Shown piece by piece: positions 37,451 through 46,506 of a DNA stretch of 64,000 bases (the first letter of the stretch is position 1; every line of letters starts with the position of its first letter). The position numbers and the translations under genes are program-made. Source of the DNA: Lysobacter niastensis (GTDB lineage Bacteria; Pseudomonadota; Gammaproteobacteria; Xanthomonadales; Xanthomonadaceae); NCBI RefSeq assembly GCF_015453285.1, contig NZ_JADLZT010000001.1, positions 186,001 to 250,000 of the forward strand, read 5' to 3'. The notes under the pieces are model-generated. The model saw only the letters and a list, made by a program, of their open reading frames with translations. It was not told the DNA's origin and searched no databases.

Positions 37451-40400
37451 GCTGGGACGATGCCGTCGATGGCGTGGATCGCGAGACGCCGGGTGGCCGG
37501 CCGCCGCGCGCCTGGGAAGTGGCTCACCGATTGGGCCTGCGGGCGGCCAACGACGATGCCGTCGTGGACGATGCGTTGCCGGCATACGCCGAGCTGCATT
37601 GCCTGTCCGACTTTTCCTTCCTGCGCGGGGCGGCCAGCGCGGAAGAGCTGTTCGCCCGCGCGCATCGCTGCGGCTACGAAGCCCTGGCGATCACCGATGA
37701 GTGTTCGCTGGCCGGCATCGTGCGCGCCCTGGAAGCGTCGCGTGCCACTGGAGTTAGGCTGATCGTCGGCAGCGAGTTCACCCTGACCTGCGGCTTGAAA
37801 TGCGTGTTGCTGGTGGAAACGCATGCCGGCTACGCGCAGCTGTGCCAGCTGATCACCGTGGCACGCCGCGCCGCTCAGAAGGGGGCGTATCGATTGTCAC
37901 GAGCGGACATGGAGACCGTGCTGCGCGATGCGATGCCGGGCGTGTCTGCGTTGTGGGTTCCAGGCTGCGCTCCCGATGCCGCAGAAGGGCAATGGCTGCG
38001 CGGCCTGCTGGGCTCGCGTGCGTGCCTGGCGATCGAACTGCACCGCGAACAGGACGACGAGGCACGTACGCACGCCTTGCTGGCCCTGTCGGCGCAACTC
38101 GGGATGACGCCGGTAGCCGCCGGCGACGTGCACATGGACGTGCGCCGCCAGCGCGTACTGCAGGACACGATGACGGCGATCCGCCACGGCAAGGCGTTGG
38201 CAGACTGCGGCGAGCACCTGTTCCGCAACGGCGAGCGCCACCTGCGCACGCGCCGTGCACTGGGCAACATCTATCCGGCCCCTCTGCTGGAAGCAGCCGT
38301 TCAGTTGGCACGGCGCTGCACGTTCACGATGGACGACGTGCGTTACGACTATCCGGCCGAACTCGTGCCGGCTGGGCATACGCCCACCACCTGGTTGCGT
38401 GCCCTGACCGAAGCCGGCATGCGCGAGCGCTGGCCCGAAGGCGTGCCGCCGAAGATTGCCGCACAGATCGACGGCGAACTGGCGCTGATCGCCGACCTGA
38501 AGTACGAAGCGTTCTTCCTCACCGTCGACGACATCGTTCGTTTCGCCAGGTCGCGCAGCATCCTGTGCCAGGGGCGTGGCTCGTCCGCCAACTCGGCGGT
38601 GTGCTTCGCGCTGGGCATCACCGTCGTGAACCCGGCGGAAAGCCGGTTGCTGATGGCGCGCTTCCTGTCGAAGGAGCGCAACGAGCCGCCCGACATCGAT
38701 GTCGATTTCGAGCACGAGCGGCGCGAGGAAGTGCTGCAGTACGTCTACAACAAGTACGGCCGGGAACGCGCGGCGCTGGCCGCCACCGTCATCCGTTATC
38801 GCGGCAAGAGCGCAGTGCGCGACGTGGCCAAGGCGTTCGGATTGCCGCCGGACCAGGTGGCGCTCCTGGCCGAATGCTACGGCTGGGGGAATGGCGATGC
38901 GCCGATGGAGCAGCGCCTGGGCGAGGCCGGTTTCGATCCGGACAATCCGTTGATCGCGCGCGTGCTGGCCGTGACGGCGCAGCTACGGGACCACCCGCGC
39001 CACCTGTCGCAGCACGTCGGTGGTTTCGTCATCAGCGACGCGCCACTGAGCACGGTGGTGCCGGTGGAGAACGCGGCGATGCAGGACCGCACCATCATCC
39101 AGTGGGACAAGGACGACCTGGAGACGATGAAGCTGCTGAAGGTCGACTGCCTGGCGCTGGGCATGCTGACCTGCATCCGCAAGGCGGTGGACCTGGTCGA
39201 ACGGAGCCGCGGTTACCGCATCGACCTTGCACAGTTGCCTGCAGGCGACTCGCCGACCTACGAGATGATCCAGGCTGCCGACACGGTGGGCGTGTTCCAG
39301 ATCGAATCGCGCGCGCAGATGAGCATGCTGCCGCGGCTGAAGCCGAAGGATTTCTACGACCTCGTGGTGGAGGTGGCCATCGTGCGGCCCGGTCCGATCC
39401 AGGGCGGCATGGTGCATCCGTACCTGCGGCGCCGGCAGGGCAAGGAGGCGGTGGTGTATCCCTCCGAAGGCATCGAGGAAATCCTCGGCAAGACGCTGGG
39501 CATTCCGCTGTTCCAGGAACAGGTGATGGAACTGGTGATCCATGCCGGCTACCAGCCTCACGAAGCCGACAACCTGCGCCGTTCGATGGCGGCCTGGCGG
39601 CAGGGCGGCGACATGGAACCGCACCGGGCGCGCATCCGCCAGCTGATGGAAGCCAAGGGCTACGCGTCGGAGTTCATCGACCAGATTTTCGAACAGATCA
39701 AGGGATTTGGTTCCTACGGCTTTCCGCAGAGCCACGCGGCGTCGTTCGCCAAGCTGGTCTACATCAGCTGCTGGTTGAAACGGCACGAGCCGGCGGCCTT
39801 CGCCTGCGCGCTGCTCAACGCACAGCCGATGGGGTTCTACTCACCCAGCCAGATCGTGCAGGACGCACGCCGCGGCAAGGGCGGGCGCGTGGGCGTGGAG
39901 GTCCGGCCGGTCGACGTGACCTGCAGCGACTGGGACAACGCGCTGGAAGGTGGCCATGCACGACGCGGCGTGGACGACGGCGGGCAGGCGGCGGTCCGGC
40001 TGGGGCTGCGGCAGGTGGCGGGCCTGTCCGAAGCGATGGGGCAGGGCATCGTCGTGGCGCGCGCGCAACGCCCGTTCCTCGATGTGCGTGATCTGTCGTT
40101 GCGCGCCGGACTGGATGAGAAGGCGCGCCATGTACTGGCTGAAGCCGGCGCCCTGCAGGCACTCGCCGGTCATCGCCATGCCGCGCGCTGGGCGGTGGCC
40201 GGCATCGAACGCCAGCGCCCGTTGCTGCCAGACAGTCCCGACGAAGACGCCATCCTCCTGCCGGCGCCGAGCGCGGGCGAGGACGTGTTGTCGGATTACC
40301 GTGCGACAGGCCTGACGCTGCGTGCGCATCCCCTGTCGCTGCTGCGTGCGCGGCTGCAGCGCGAACGCGTGATGGATTCGCGCCAGCTTCGCGATCTGCC

Positions 40401-40689
40401 GCATGGTCGTGGCGTCCATGCCGCAGGCATTGTCACCCAGCGCCAGCGGCCGGCCACGGCCAGCGGCACGATCTTCGTCACGCTGGAGGACGAACACGGC
40501 ATGGTCAACGTGGTGGTGTGGCCGGACGTGGCGTTGCGGCGCCGCAAGGCATTGCTCGGTGCGCGGCTGCTGGCCGTGCGCGGACGCTGGGAACACGTGG
40601 ACGGCGTGCAGCACCTGATCGCGCGCGACCTGCAGGACATGAGCCACCTGCTGGGCGAACTGCAGACCAGTTCACGCGATTTCCATTGA
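37447..40689 (+). CDS. dnaE2: Error-prone DNA polymerase III alpha subunit DnaE2
   Basis: A 1080-residue C-family polymerase for lesion bypass. An N-terminal PHP domain ([32 protein letters not shown]) lacks several metal ligands as usual in DnaE2. The palm carries the catalytic aspartates in [16 protein letters not shown] (about residues 413-428), followed by [19 protein letters not shown]. Fingers and HhH regions follow, and a C-terminal OB fold (about 990-1060, [20 protein letters not shown]) ends the protein. It overlaps imuB and is under the LexA2 operator at 34767. It is the polymerase of the cassette. Confidence 0.95.
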   Translation: MSWDDAVDGVDRETPGGRPPRAWEVAHRLGLRAANDDAVVDDALPAYAELHCLSDFSFLRGAASAEELFARAHRCGYEALAITDECSLAGIVRALEASRATGVRLIVGSEFTLTCGLKCVLLVETHAGYAQLCQLITVARRAAQKGAYRLSRADMETVLRDAMPGVSALWVPGCAPDAAEGQWLRGLLGSRACLAIELHREQDDEARTHALLALSAQLGMTPVAAGDVHMDVRRQRVLQDTMTAIRHGKALADCGEHLFRNGERHLRTRRALGNIYPAPLLEAAVQLARRCTFTMDDVRYDYPAELVPAGHTPTTWLRALTEAGMRERWPEGVPPKIAAQIDGELALIADLKYEAFFLTVDDIVRFARSRSILCQGRGSSANSAVCFALGITVVNPAESRLLMARFLSKERNEPPDIDVDFEHERREEVLQYVYNKYGRERAALAATVIRYRGKSAVRDVAKAFGLPPDQVALLAECYGWGNGDAPMEQRLGEAGFDPDNPLIARVLAVTAQLRDHPRHLSQHVGGFVISDAPLSTVVPVENAAMQDRTIIQWDKDDLETMKLLKVDCLALGMLTCIRKAVDLVERSRGYRIDLAQLPAGDSPTYEMIQAADTVGVFQIESRAQMSMLPRLKPKDFYDLVVEVAIVRPGPIQGGMVHPYLRRRQGKEAVVYPSEGIEEILGKTLGIPLFQEQVMELVIHAGYQPHEADNLRRSMAAWRQGGDMEPHRARIRQLMEAKGYASEFIDQIFEQIKGFGSYGFPQSHAASFAKLVYISCWLKRHEPAAFACALLNAQPMGFYSPSQIVQDARRGKGGRVGVEVRPVDVTCSDWDNALEGGHARRGVDDGGQAAVRLGLRQVAGLSEAMGQGIVVARAQRPFLDVRDLSLRAGLDEKARHVLAEAGALQALAGHRHAARWAVAGIERQRPLLPDSPDEDAILLPAPSAGEDVLSDYRATGLTLRAHPLSLLRARLQRERVMDSRQLRDLPHGRGVHAAGIVTQRQRPATASGTIFVTLEDEHGMVNVVVWPDVALRRRKALLGARLLAVRGRWEHVDGVQHLIARDLQDMSHLLGELQTSSRDFH

Positions 40690-40696
40690 GCCCGCC

Positions 40697-41293
40697 ATGC
40701 ACGCCTTGCCAGCCCTGACCGACGACTTGTTCGCGCCGGACTGCGTGACGCTGGTGGACGATGCCGAAGGCGGCGTGCGCTATTGGCCGCGCTTCGTCGA
40801 CAATTACACGGCGCGGGCATGGTTCGATGCACTGCATGCGGGTGCCGCCTGGACGCACCTGCAGCGGCCAATGTACGACCGCATCGTGGACGTCCCCCGA
40901 TTGCTGGCGAACTACGCGACCGACGCGTTGCCCGCCGACCTGCCATTGGCCGATATCCTGCAGCGCGTCCGCGAGTGCGTGCCGGCACCCTACAACCGGA
41001 TCGGCATGAACCTCTACCGCGATGGTGCGGACAGCGTGGCGATGCACCACGACAAGCTCCACACGCTGCAGCGGGGACATCCGATCACGCTGGTGTCGCT
41101 GGGAGCGCCGCGCCGCATGCTGGTTCGTGCCAACCGTGGTGCACGCACCACGCTGGCGGTGGACCTGGCGCCCGGCAGCCTGCTGAGCATGAGCCATGCG
41201 TCGCAACTGACGCACGAGCATGGCATTCCGAAAAGCCGCCATGTGCAGGGACCCCGCATCAGCGTGGTGTTCCGGGTCAGGCCGGATCATTGA
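40697..41293 (+). CDS. AlkB-like 2OG-Fe(II) dioxygenase
   Basis: A 198-residue AlkB-family protein that removes alkyl groups from DNA or RNA bases by oxidation. Nucleotide-binding and iron residues: NRIGMNLYRDGADSVAMHHDK (HxD), THEHGIPKS (distal His) and RISVVFRV (2OG-binding Arg). It starts 7 bases after the dnaE2 stop on the same strand with no terminator between, so it is very probably the fifth gene of the SOS operon. AlkB in other bacteria belongs to the Ada regulon; here LexA2 would control it. Length agrees with AlkB. Confidence 0.88.
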   Translation: MHALPALTDDLFAPDCVTLVDDAEGGVRYWPRFVDNYTARAWFDALHAGAAWTHLQRPMYDRIVDVPRLLANYATDALPADLPLADILQRVRECVPAPYNRIGMNLYRDGADSVAMHHDKLHTLQRGHPITLVSLGAPRRMLVRANRGARTTLAVDLAPGSLLSMSHASQLTHEHGIPKSRHVQGPRISVVFRVRPDH

Positions 41294-41405
41294 TTGCCAG
41301 CAACGCAGCCCTGCGGCTCAGCCGAGCGCAATCGCACACCACCGCGCTGGCGGCCGAATGGCCGCCAGGCGGTTCCTTCATGCGCGAGCAAGCGCTTCAG
41401 CTGGC

Positions 41406-42227
41406 TCAGCCGCGAATGAAAGCCAGCAGGTCGCGGTTGATCACGTCGGCATGAGTGGTGCACATGCCGTGCGGTAAGCCTTCATAGACTTTCAACGTGG
41501 CCTTGCGGAGCAGTTTGGACGAGAGCATGGCCGAGTCCGCAATCGGCACGATCTGGTCGTCGTCGCCATGCATCACCAGCGTCGGCACGTCGATGCGCTT
41601 CAGGTCCTCGGTGAAGTCGGTAGCCGAGAACGCCTCGATGCAGTCGTACTGCGCCTTCGCGCCGCCCATCATCGCCTGGCGCCACCAGTTCATCCGCACC
41701 GGCTCGACGAGCGGCGTACCGGGGCGGTTGAATCCGTAGAACGGCACCGGAACGTTCCAGTAGAAGCCGGAGCGGTTGGCCGCCAACTCTTTCCGGAGGC
41801 CATCGAACACTTCGCGCGGCTGCCCGCCAGGATTGGCGGCGGTCTTCACCATCAGTGGCGGCACCGCGCCGATGAGCACGAGCTTGGCGACGCGGCCCGC
41901 CCCATGTCGGGCGACATAACGGGTAGCCTCGCCGCCGCCGGTCGAATGGCCGACATGGATGGCGTCGCGCAGGTCCAGATGCGCCGCAAGTTCGGCGACG
42001 TCGGCGGCGTAGGTGTCCATGTCGTTGCCGGTGGCGGTCTGGCTGGAACGGCCGTGGCCGCGCCGGTCGTGCGCGATGACGCGGTAGCCCTGTTCGAGGA
42101 AGAACAGCATCTGCGCATCCCAGTCGTCGCTGGAAAGCGGCCAGCCGTGGTGGAACACGATCGGCAGACCCGAGCCCCAGTCCTTGTAGAAGATCTCGGT
42201 ACCGTCTTTGGTGGCGATCGTTTTCAT
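41406..42227 (-). CDS. Non-heme haloperoxidase-like alpha/beta hydrolase
   Basis: A 273-residue alpha/beta hydrolase of the cofactor-free chloroperoxidase/perhydrolase group. Motifs: [16 protein letters not shown] (oxyanion hole), the nucleophile in [17 protein letters not shown], Asp in [13 protein letters not shown] and His in [18 protein letters not shown]. Natural reactions are ester or lactone hydrolysis. I start at the ATG at 42227 ([18 protein letters not shown]), which has GAGGAA 8 bases upstream. An in-frame upstream ATG at 42413 would add a RR-containing signal-like leader ([19 protein letters not shown]), which I consider less likely. Confidence 0.88.
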   Translation of the reverse strand: MKTIATKDGTEIFYKDWGSGLPIVFHHGWPLSSDDWDAQMLFFLEQGYRVIAHDRRGHGRSSQTATGNDMDTYAADVAELAAHLDLRDAIHVGHSTGGGEATRYVARHGAGRVAKLVLIGAVPPLMVKTAANPGGQPREVFDGLRKELAANRSGFYWNVPVPFYGFNRPGTPLVEPVRMNWWRQAMMGGAKAQYDCIEAFSATDFTEDLKRIDVPTLVMHGDDDQIVPIADSAMLSSKLLRKATLKVYEGLPHGMCTTHADVINRDLLAFIRG

Positions 42228-42696
42228 GTTGCGGTTCCTCGCGGAGCGGGTGGGGGATTGGCTGTTGCCCGCGGCATGGCTCGCGGGCAGGGGAAAGGCG
42301 GCCATCGCCGCGGCGCTCATGCTCCAGACAAGGCATTGGCGGCGGGTGGTATCGATAGGCCTGGGGGAAGCGATGGCTCGCTTCGAAAGCTTGCCGAAGA
42401 GGAGCTTGCGCATTGCGGAGGTATGTGGAGTCAGGAAGGAATGAAGGCAGAACAGCTTTGCCGTGCTTCTCAACATAGGTTTCCGTTGCGTACGACGGTA
42501 GGCGCGGGAGCGTGCGCACGCTGTTGACCGTCGTGCATCAATGCGGCGGCAAGGACATTGGTTCTGCGAAGGCAACACGGTGCACCCGTGTCGGCGCTAC
42601 CGCGATCAGAGGTGCCGGACTACGATCGATTCGTCGACGTCCTGGGGATGTCGCCGTGCGTCGTGCCGACGGCGCCCATCCGAACGGAGATTTCCC
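42228..42696. other. Intergenic region between hydrolase and HD gene
   Basis: 469 bases without a gene on either strand that I can support, apart from the possible N-terminal extension of the hydrolase gene (42228-42413). It should contain the divergent promoters. I see no clear regulatory motif. Confidence 0.4.
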
Positions 42697-43392
42697 ATGT
42701 CATCGTCTAGCAGCATTCCTTCCGATTCGTCGCGACCCGGTGCCGCCACGGATTTTCCTGTGCGTGTACTGGCAGGAATCACGGTGCCTGATACCCCGCT
42801 GGTGACGCGCGCGATCGAGTTTGCGCGCGAACACTCGGAGCCATATCTGTTCAACCACGTGATGCGATCTTGGCTCTTCGCGGCGTATCTCGCCGGGCAG
42901 AAGGACGAGCCGTACGACGCCGAGGTGCTGGCGGTATCCGCGCTGTTGCACGACATCGGCCTGTCGGATTCGATGGCCGGCAAGTTGCGGTTCGAAGTGG
43001 AAGGCGCCAACGCGGCACGGGAGTTCGTCCGCGGACTCGGCGTCGACGAGCGCCGGGCCCAGCTGGTCTGGGACAGCATCGCGCTCAACTCGACGCCGTC
43101 GATCTGCCTGCACAAGGAGGCCGAAGCGGCGCTTTGCACGCTGGGAGTCGGGCTCGACTGGGGCGGTTGGGGTTACGACAGCGTGCCATCCGGGCAGATC
43201 GAACAGATCGTCGCGGAGTTCCCGCGTCTCGACATGAAGCAGCGTTTCACGAAGGCGGTCTGCGGCATCTGCGAGCGGCGTCCGGAGACCACCTACGACA
43301 ACTTCGCACGCGACTTCGGCGAGCGGTACGTGCCGGGCTATCGCGCACCGTCGATGGTCGACGTTCTGCTGGACGCGCCATTCGAAGAGTAG
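42697..43392 (+). CDS. HD-domain protein
   Basis: A 231-residue HD-domain protein (metal-dependent phosphohydrolase superfamily). Ligands: FNHVMRSWLFAAY (first His), ALLHDIGLSD (HD), and later Asp/His positions. It resembles cyanamide-hydratase-like HD proteins in layout, but the substrate is not clear. The ATG has a CGGAGA site 7-12 bases upstream. A Ser-rich N-terminus of about 20 residues precedes the domain. It stands alone and converges with the cupin genes through a long hairpin. Confidence 0.75.
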   Translation: MSSSSSIPSDSSRPGAATDFPVRVLAGITVPDTPLVTRAIEFAREHSEPYLFNHVMRSWLFAAYLAGQKDEPYDAEVLAVSALLHDIGLSDSMAGKLRFEVEGANAAREFVRGLGVDERRAQLVWDSIALNSTPSICLHKEAEAALCTLGVGLDWGGWGYDSVPSGQIEQIVAEFPRLDMKQRFTKAVCGICERRPETTYDNFARDFGERYVPGYRAPSMVDVLLDAPFEE

Positions 43393-43421
43393 GCGCGCGG
43401 ATCGATTCCCGCCGCAAGCTG

Positions 43422-43464
43422 GTGAGTGGCACCAGGAGGACGCATGTCCCGCCTGGTGCCTCAC
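43422..43464. terminator. Possible bidirectional terminator hairpin
   Basis: GTGA-(GT)-GGCACCAGG (43422-43436) pairs with CCTGGTGCC-TCAC (43452-43464), 13 bp with a two-base bulge. It lies between the convergent HD and cupin genes. There is no T run on either side, so termination is only an inference. Confidence 0.4.
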
Positions 43465-43471
43465 TGGACGG

Positions 43472-43885
43472 TCAAGGCGCCAGGATCAATGCGGGCTTGC
43501 CCGCATCCTTCAGCAGATACACGAGGAACTTCGCTGGCTTGTCCTTGCTGGCGTTGCGCCCGACCGTGTGCACGTCGTCGGGACCTTCGTGGAAGCTCTG
43601 TCCCGGCGTCAACGTGACCTCCTTGCCGCCGGCCACGCCCATGACGATCGAGCCTTCGAGCACATAGATGAATCCGTGTGCATCGTGGCGGTGGACCGGA
43701 TCGGCGCCACCGGGCGGGTACTCGACCTTGAGCATCAGCATTTCCTTGCCGGGATGGTCGGGCAGCGCTTGGGTCATGACCGGCGTGACGACGGGGGGAG
43801 GGGCGTCGTTGCCCTGCAGGCCATGGGCCGCAAGCGTGCCCGACCACATCAGGGTCGCCAGGCTCAGCAAATGGTGAATACGCAT
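43472..43885 (-). CDS. Secreted cupin protein A
   Basis: A 137-residue single-domain cupin with a signal peptide (MRIHHLLSLATLMWSGTLAAHG). Metal-site residues: GGADPVHRHDAHGFIYVLEGS (cupin motif 1, HxH...E) and the motif 2 His in GPDDVHTVGRNAS. Close paralogue of the next gene upstream (about two-thirds of residues the same by eye). Substrate unknown; periplasmic location is expected. Last gene of a likely operon with cupin B and the CMD-family gene, 17 bases after cupin B. The ATG has a GGAG site. Confidence 0.8.
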   Translation of the reverse strand: MRIHHLLSLATLMWSGTLAAHGLQGNDAPPPVVTPVMTQALPDHPGKEMLMLKVEYPPGGADPVHRHDAHGFIYVLEGSIVMGVAGGKEVTLTPGQSFHEGPDDVHTVGRNASKDKPAKFLVYLLKDAGKPALILAP

Positions 43886-43902
43886 CGGTTGACTCCAATC
43901 GC

Positions 43903-44316
43903 TCAGGGGCCCGGGATCACCGCAGGCTTGCCGGCATCCTTCAGCATGAACACGACAAACTTCGCGGGCTTCGTCTGGCTGGCATTGCGCGAAACCGTAT
44001 GCACGTCGCCCGGCTTCTCGCTCCAGCTTTGCCCCGGCGTCAACGTGACCTCCTGGCCGCCTTGCACCGCCATCACGACGGAGCCCTCGAGCACGTAGAC
44101 GAAGGCGTATGCGTCATGGTGATGGAGCGGGGAAGAGCCGCCCGGCGGGTAGTCGACGGTGAGAAGCAGGCCTTCCTTGCCGGGATAGTCGGGCAAGGGC
44201 TGGGTCATCACCGGCTTGACGACGGGGGGAGGTGCGTCGTGGCCTTCTGGACCGTGGGCCATGGCCGTGCCCGAGCACAGCAGCGCGAGCAGGCTCAGCG
44301 AAAGGTGAATGCGCAT
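43903..44316 (-). CDS. Secreted cupin protein B
   Basis: A 137-residue secreted cupin, tandem paralogue of cupin A. Signal peptide MRIHLSLSLLALLCSGTAMA; the shared N-terminal signature DAPPPVVKPVMTQPLPDYPG; motif 1 GGSSPLHHHDAYAFVYVLEGS; motif 2 GDVHTVSRNAS. An AGGAG site precedes the ATG at 44316. It follows the CMD-family gene by 38 bases. The pair probably arose by local duplication; metal ligands are kept in both. Confidence 0.82.
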   Translation of the reverse strand: MRIHLSLSLLALLCSGTAMAHGPEGHDAPPPVVKPVMTQPLPDYPGKEGLLLTVDYPPGGSSPLHHHDAYAFVYVLEGSVVMAVQGGQEVTLTPGQSWSEKPGDVHTVSRNASQTKPAKFVVFMLKDAGKPAVIPGP

Positions 44317-44354
44317 GGGTGTCTCCTGTGGAGGTGTGGTGACGACGGCTCGGC

Positions 44355-44834
44355 TCAGGACAGCCCGGCCTTGTCGAGGCCGTAGAACTTGTCGGCGGAG
44401 CCAGGCACGGAGCGGAAGCCCACGCTGATCCGGTTCCAGCCGTTGATCGCAACGATCACGCCCGTCAGGTCGACGATTTCCTTCTCCGACAGTTGCGATC
44501 GCACTTCTTCGTAGACGTCGTCCGGCACGCCGTGCGGCGGCAGTTGCGTGAGTACCTCGGTCCACGCCAGGCAGGCGCGTTCACGGGGGCTGAATAGCGG
44601 GGACTCGCGCCACACCGCGACGTGGTGCAGCCGAAGCGGACGCTCGCCGTGGATGACCGCTTCCTTCACGTGCATGTCCACGCAGAATGCGCAGCCGTTG
44701 AGCTGCGAGGCGCGCATGTCGACCAGGTGGATGATCGACTTCTCGATCGACAGTTTCTTGGTAAGCAGGCTGAACTCCACGAACTTCTTGATCAGTTCCG
44801 GGGATTGCTGCTGGTAATCGAGACGTTGACTCAT
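44355..44834 (-). CDS. Carboxymuconolactone decarboxylase/AhpD-like protein
   Basis: A 159-residue CMD-family protein of the alkylhydroperoxidase D type. The redox pair is in SQLNGCAFCVDMHVKEA, with the downstream His, and the start MSQRLDYQQQSPELIKKFVEF and the ending RISVGFRSVPG are family typical. Such proteins reduce peroxides or act as small redox carriers. It leads the minus-strand unit with the two cupins and is divergent from the sigma-factor fragment. CMD genes are one of the three partners (with oxidoreductases and epimerases) classically linked to ECF41 sigma factors. Confidence 0.87.
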   Translation of the reverse strand: MSQRLDYQQQSPELIKKFVEFSLLTKKLSIEKSIIHLVDMRASQLNGCAFCVDMHVKEAVIHGERPLRLHHVAVWRESPLFSPRERACLAWTEVLTQLPPHGVPDDVYEEVRSQLSEKEIVDLTGVIVAINGWNRISVGFRSVPGSADKFYGLDKAGLS

Positions 44835-45018
44835 GACGGATTCTCCGTGCTGATGGGGAGGGCTGGGTGGCATGGCGCCGCCGGCTGCGGGGCAATCTAG
44901 GCGCCGTCGCACCATGTCGGTAGATCGCTCGCCGGACGCGCGGTGTTGAGCGCGGCGCACCAATGGCGGTGTCGGCCCGCCGCCGGACCAGCCGTCACGA
45001 CGGGCTGACACGGGAGCC

Positions 45019-45045
45019 TGTCACAACCGGGGTCACTGGAACGTC
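45019..45045 (+). promoter_or_regulatory. ECF41-type promoter
   Basis: TGTCACA (45019-45025) followed after exactly 16 bases by CGTC (45042-45045). This is the -35/-10 pair described for the ECF41 group of sigma factors. It points toward the sigma fragment, whose ATG at 45054 is 8 bases after CGTC, leaving almost no leader. I found no counterpart facing the CMD gene. Confidence 0.65.
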
Positions 45046-45053
45046 CTTGGTTC

Positions 45054-45326
45054 ATGACGACACCCAAGGACGACCACGAGATCCGGGTCATGGTCCCGAA
45101 CGCCGAACGCATTTGGTTCGAGTTCATGGCCGCGCTGGACACGCTTGCGCCGGACGCCCGCGCGGCGTTCCTGCTGCACGAGATCTTCGAGGCCAGTTAC
45201 GACGACATCGCCAGGCTGATCGGTCAGCCGGTGGACACCTGTCGCCTCCACGTCGAGTACGCCCGGCAACATGCGCTGGCCCGCATGCGGCCGCCGGGCA
45301 GGCAAGCAAAGGCACGATCGAAATGA
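45054..45326 (+). CDS. Region-4-only sigma factor fragment (ECF41-like)
   Basis: A 90-residue protein that consists of little more than a sigma-70 region 4: LDTLAPDARAAFLLHEIFEA, then SYDDIARLIGQPVDTCRLHV as the helix-turn-helix. Region 2, needed for core and -10 binding, is missing, as is the SnoaL-like C-terminal domain of ECF41 proteins. The sequence fits the ECF41 group best. It is preceded by an ECF41-type promoter, and its stop overlaps the LysR start by ATGA. It may be a deletion remnant or a small regulator working as an anti-sigma or DNA-binding factor. No good ribosome site is visible. Confidence 0.6.
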   Translation: MTTPKDDHEIRVMVPNAERIWFEFMAALDTLAPDARAAFLLHEIFEASYDDIARLIGQPVDTCRLHVEYARQHALARMRPPGRQAKARSK

Positions 45327-46366
45327 ATGCAATGATCCAGATTCCGACGGAGCGCCAGGATGCGTTGACCTCCAGTTTCTCCGCCAGCTACGCCGGCGTC
45401 ATGGCGTTCATCGCGGTCGCCACCGAAGGCAGCTTCGCGCGAGCCGCGGACCGCCTTGGCGTTGGCCGCTCGGCGGTCAGCCGGAGCGTGCAGAAACTGG
45501 AAGGACAACTGGGTGCGCGCCTGTTCTCCCGAACGACCCGTTCCACGTCGCTCACTCCCGAAGGGGAGTTGTTTTTTGAGAACTGCCGTCCCGGTGTCGA
45601 CCGCATCCTGCAGGCGCTGGAAGAGATGCGCGACCTCCGCGACGGGCCGCCGCGCGGGCAGTTGCGGATCAGCGCCACGCACGGCTTCGGCCGCAAGGTC
45701 ATCGCGCCGCTGATGCGCGAGTTCCACATGCGTTACCCCGGCATCGGCATCGAGCTGATGCTGGACGAGCGTGCCCCCGACCTGGCCGGCGACCGCATCG
45801 ACGTGGCCTTCCGTGACGGCCGTCTGGACGACAGCCAGGTGATCGCCAAGCAGATCGTGCCCATGCAGATGCTGGTTTGCGCCTCGCCCGACTACGCGCG
45901 CCGGAACGGGCTGCCAACCTCGGTCGAAGCCCTCCAGGAGCATGCGTGCATCAATCGAAGGCTGGCGAATGGACGCCTGGCCAGCTGGGATTTCCACATC
46001 GACGGCCGCCCTCACAGCATCGCGCCGCAGGGCGACATCGTCCTCAACGACGACGACCTGATGATGCAGACCGTTCTGGACGGAGAGGGCCTGGCGCAGA
46101 TGCCGGGGTTCCAGGTGTGCGATGCACTGCGCAACGGCACGCTGGTGTCGTGCCTGGGCCAGTTCGCGCCCGACGACCGCGGGCACTACCTGTGTTATCT
46201 CAGCCGGCGGCAGCTGCCCAAGCGCATCCGCGTCTTCATCGACTTCATCACCGCGCACGTCCGCGCGTTGCACCTGGACTGCGCCACCGAGATGACCCGC
46301 ATCCTCGAGGCCGCCGAGCCGGTTGCCGCCATGCGGAGCGACTGCCTCGTTCTCGCCGCGGACTGA
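45323..46366 (+). CDS. LysR-type regulator
   Basis: A 347-residue LysR-type transcription regulator, longer than usual (about 300) by an N-terminal tail of 20 residues and a C-terminal tail of about 25. HTH: SFARAADRLGVGRSAVSRSV near residue 38, then QKLEGQLGARLFSRTTRS. The substrate-binding domain (about 110-310) follows. It belongs to the group that controls neighbouring oxidoreductases or quinone stress genes. The start overlaps the sigma fragment stop, so both are made from one message, and it may control the SDR gene 140 bases downstream. Confidence 0.87.
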   Translation: MNAMIQIPTERQDALTSSFSASYAGVMAFIAVATEGSFARAADRLGVGRSAVSRSVQKLEGQLGARLFSRTTRSTSLTPEGELFFENCRPGVDRILQALEEMRDLRDGPPRGQLRISATHGFGRKVIAPLMREFHMRYPGIGIELMLDERAPDLAGDRIDVAFRDGRLDDSQVIAKQIVPMQMLVCASPDYARRNGLPTSVEALQEHACINRRLANGRLASWDFHIDGRPHSIAPQGDIVLNDDDLMMQTVLDGEGLAQMPGFQVCDALRNGTLVSCLGQFAPDDRGHYLCYLSRRQLPKRIRVFIDFITAHVRALHLDCATEMTRILEAAEPVAAMRSDCLVLAAD

Positions 46367-46506
46367 CCGCGCCATTGGTGCGCAACAGGAAACACCGTGC
46401 ATCCGGACGCATGGCTACAACGGGCAATGCCGCACTCCTAGCATCGTTACCAGTACGCCCGGCTGCATTAAGAGCGCCGGTGCATCCCAACAAACAGAGG
46501 TGGAAC

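Noticed and set aside
44835-45018. A second ECF41-type promoter facing the CMD gene
   Set aside because: No GACG-N16-TGTGACA arrangement is present on the plus strand here; partial matches fail on spacing or sequence.
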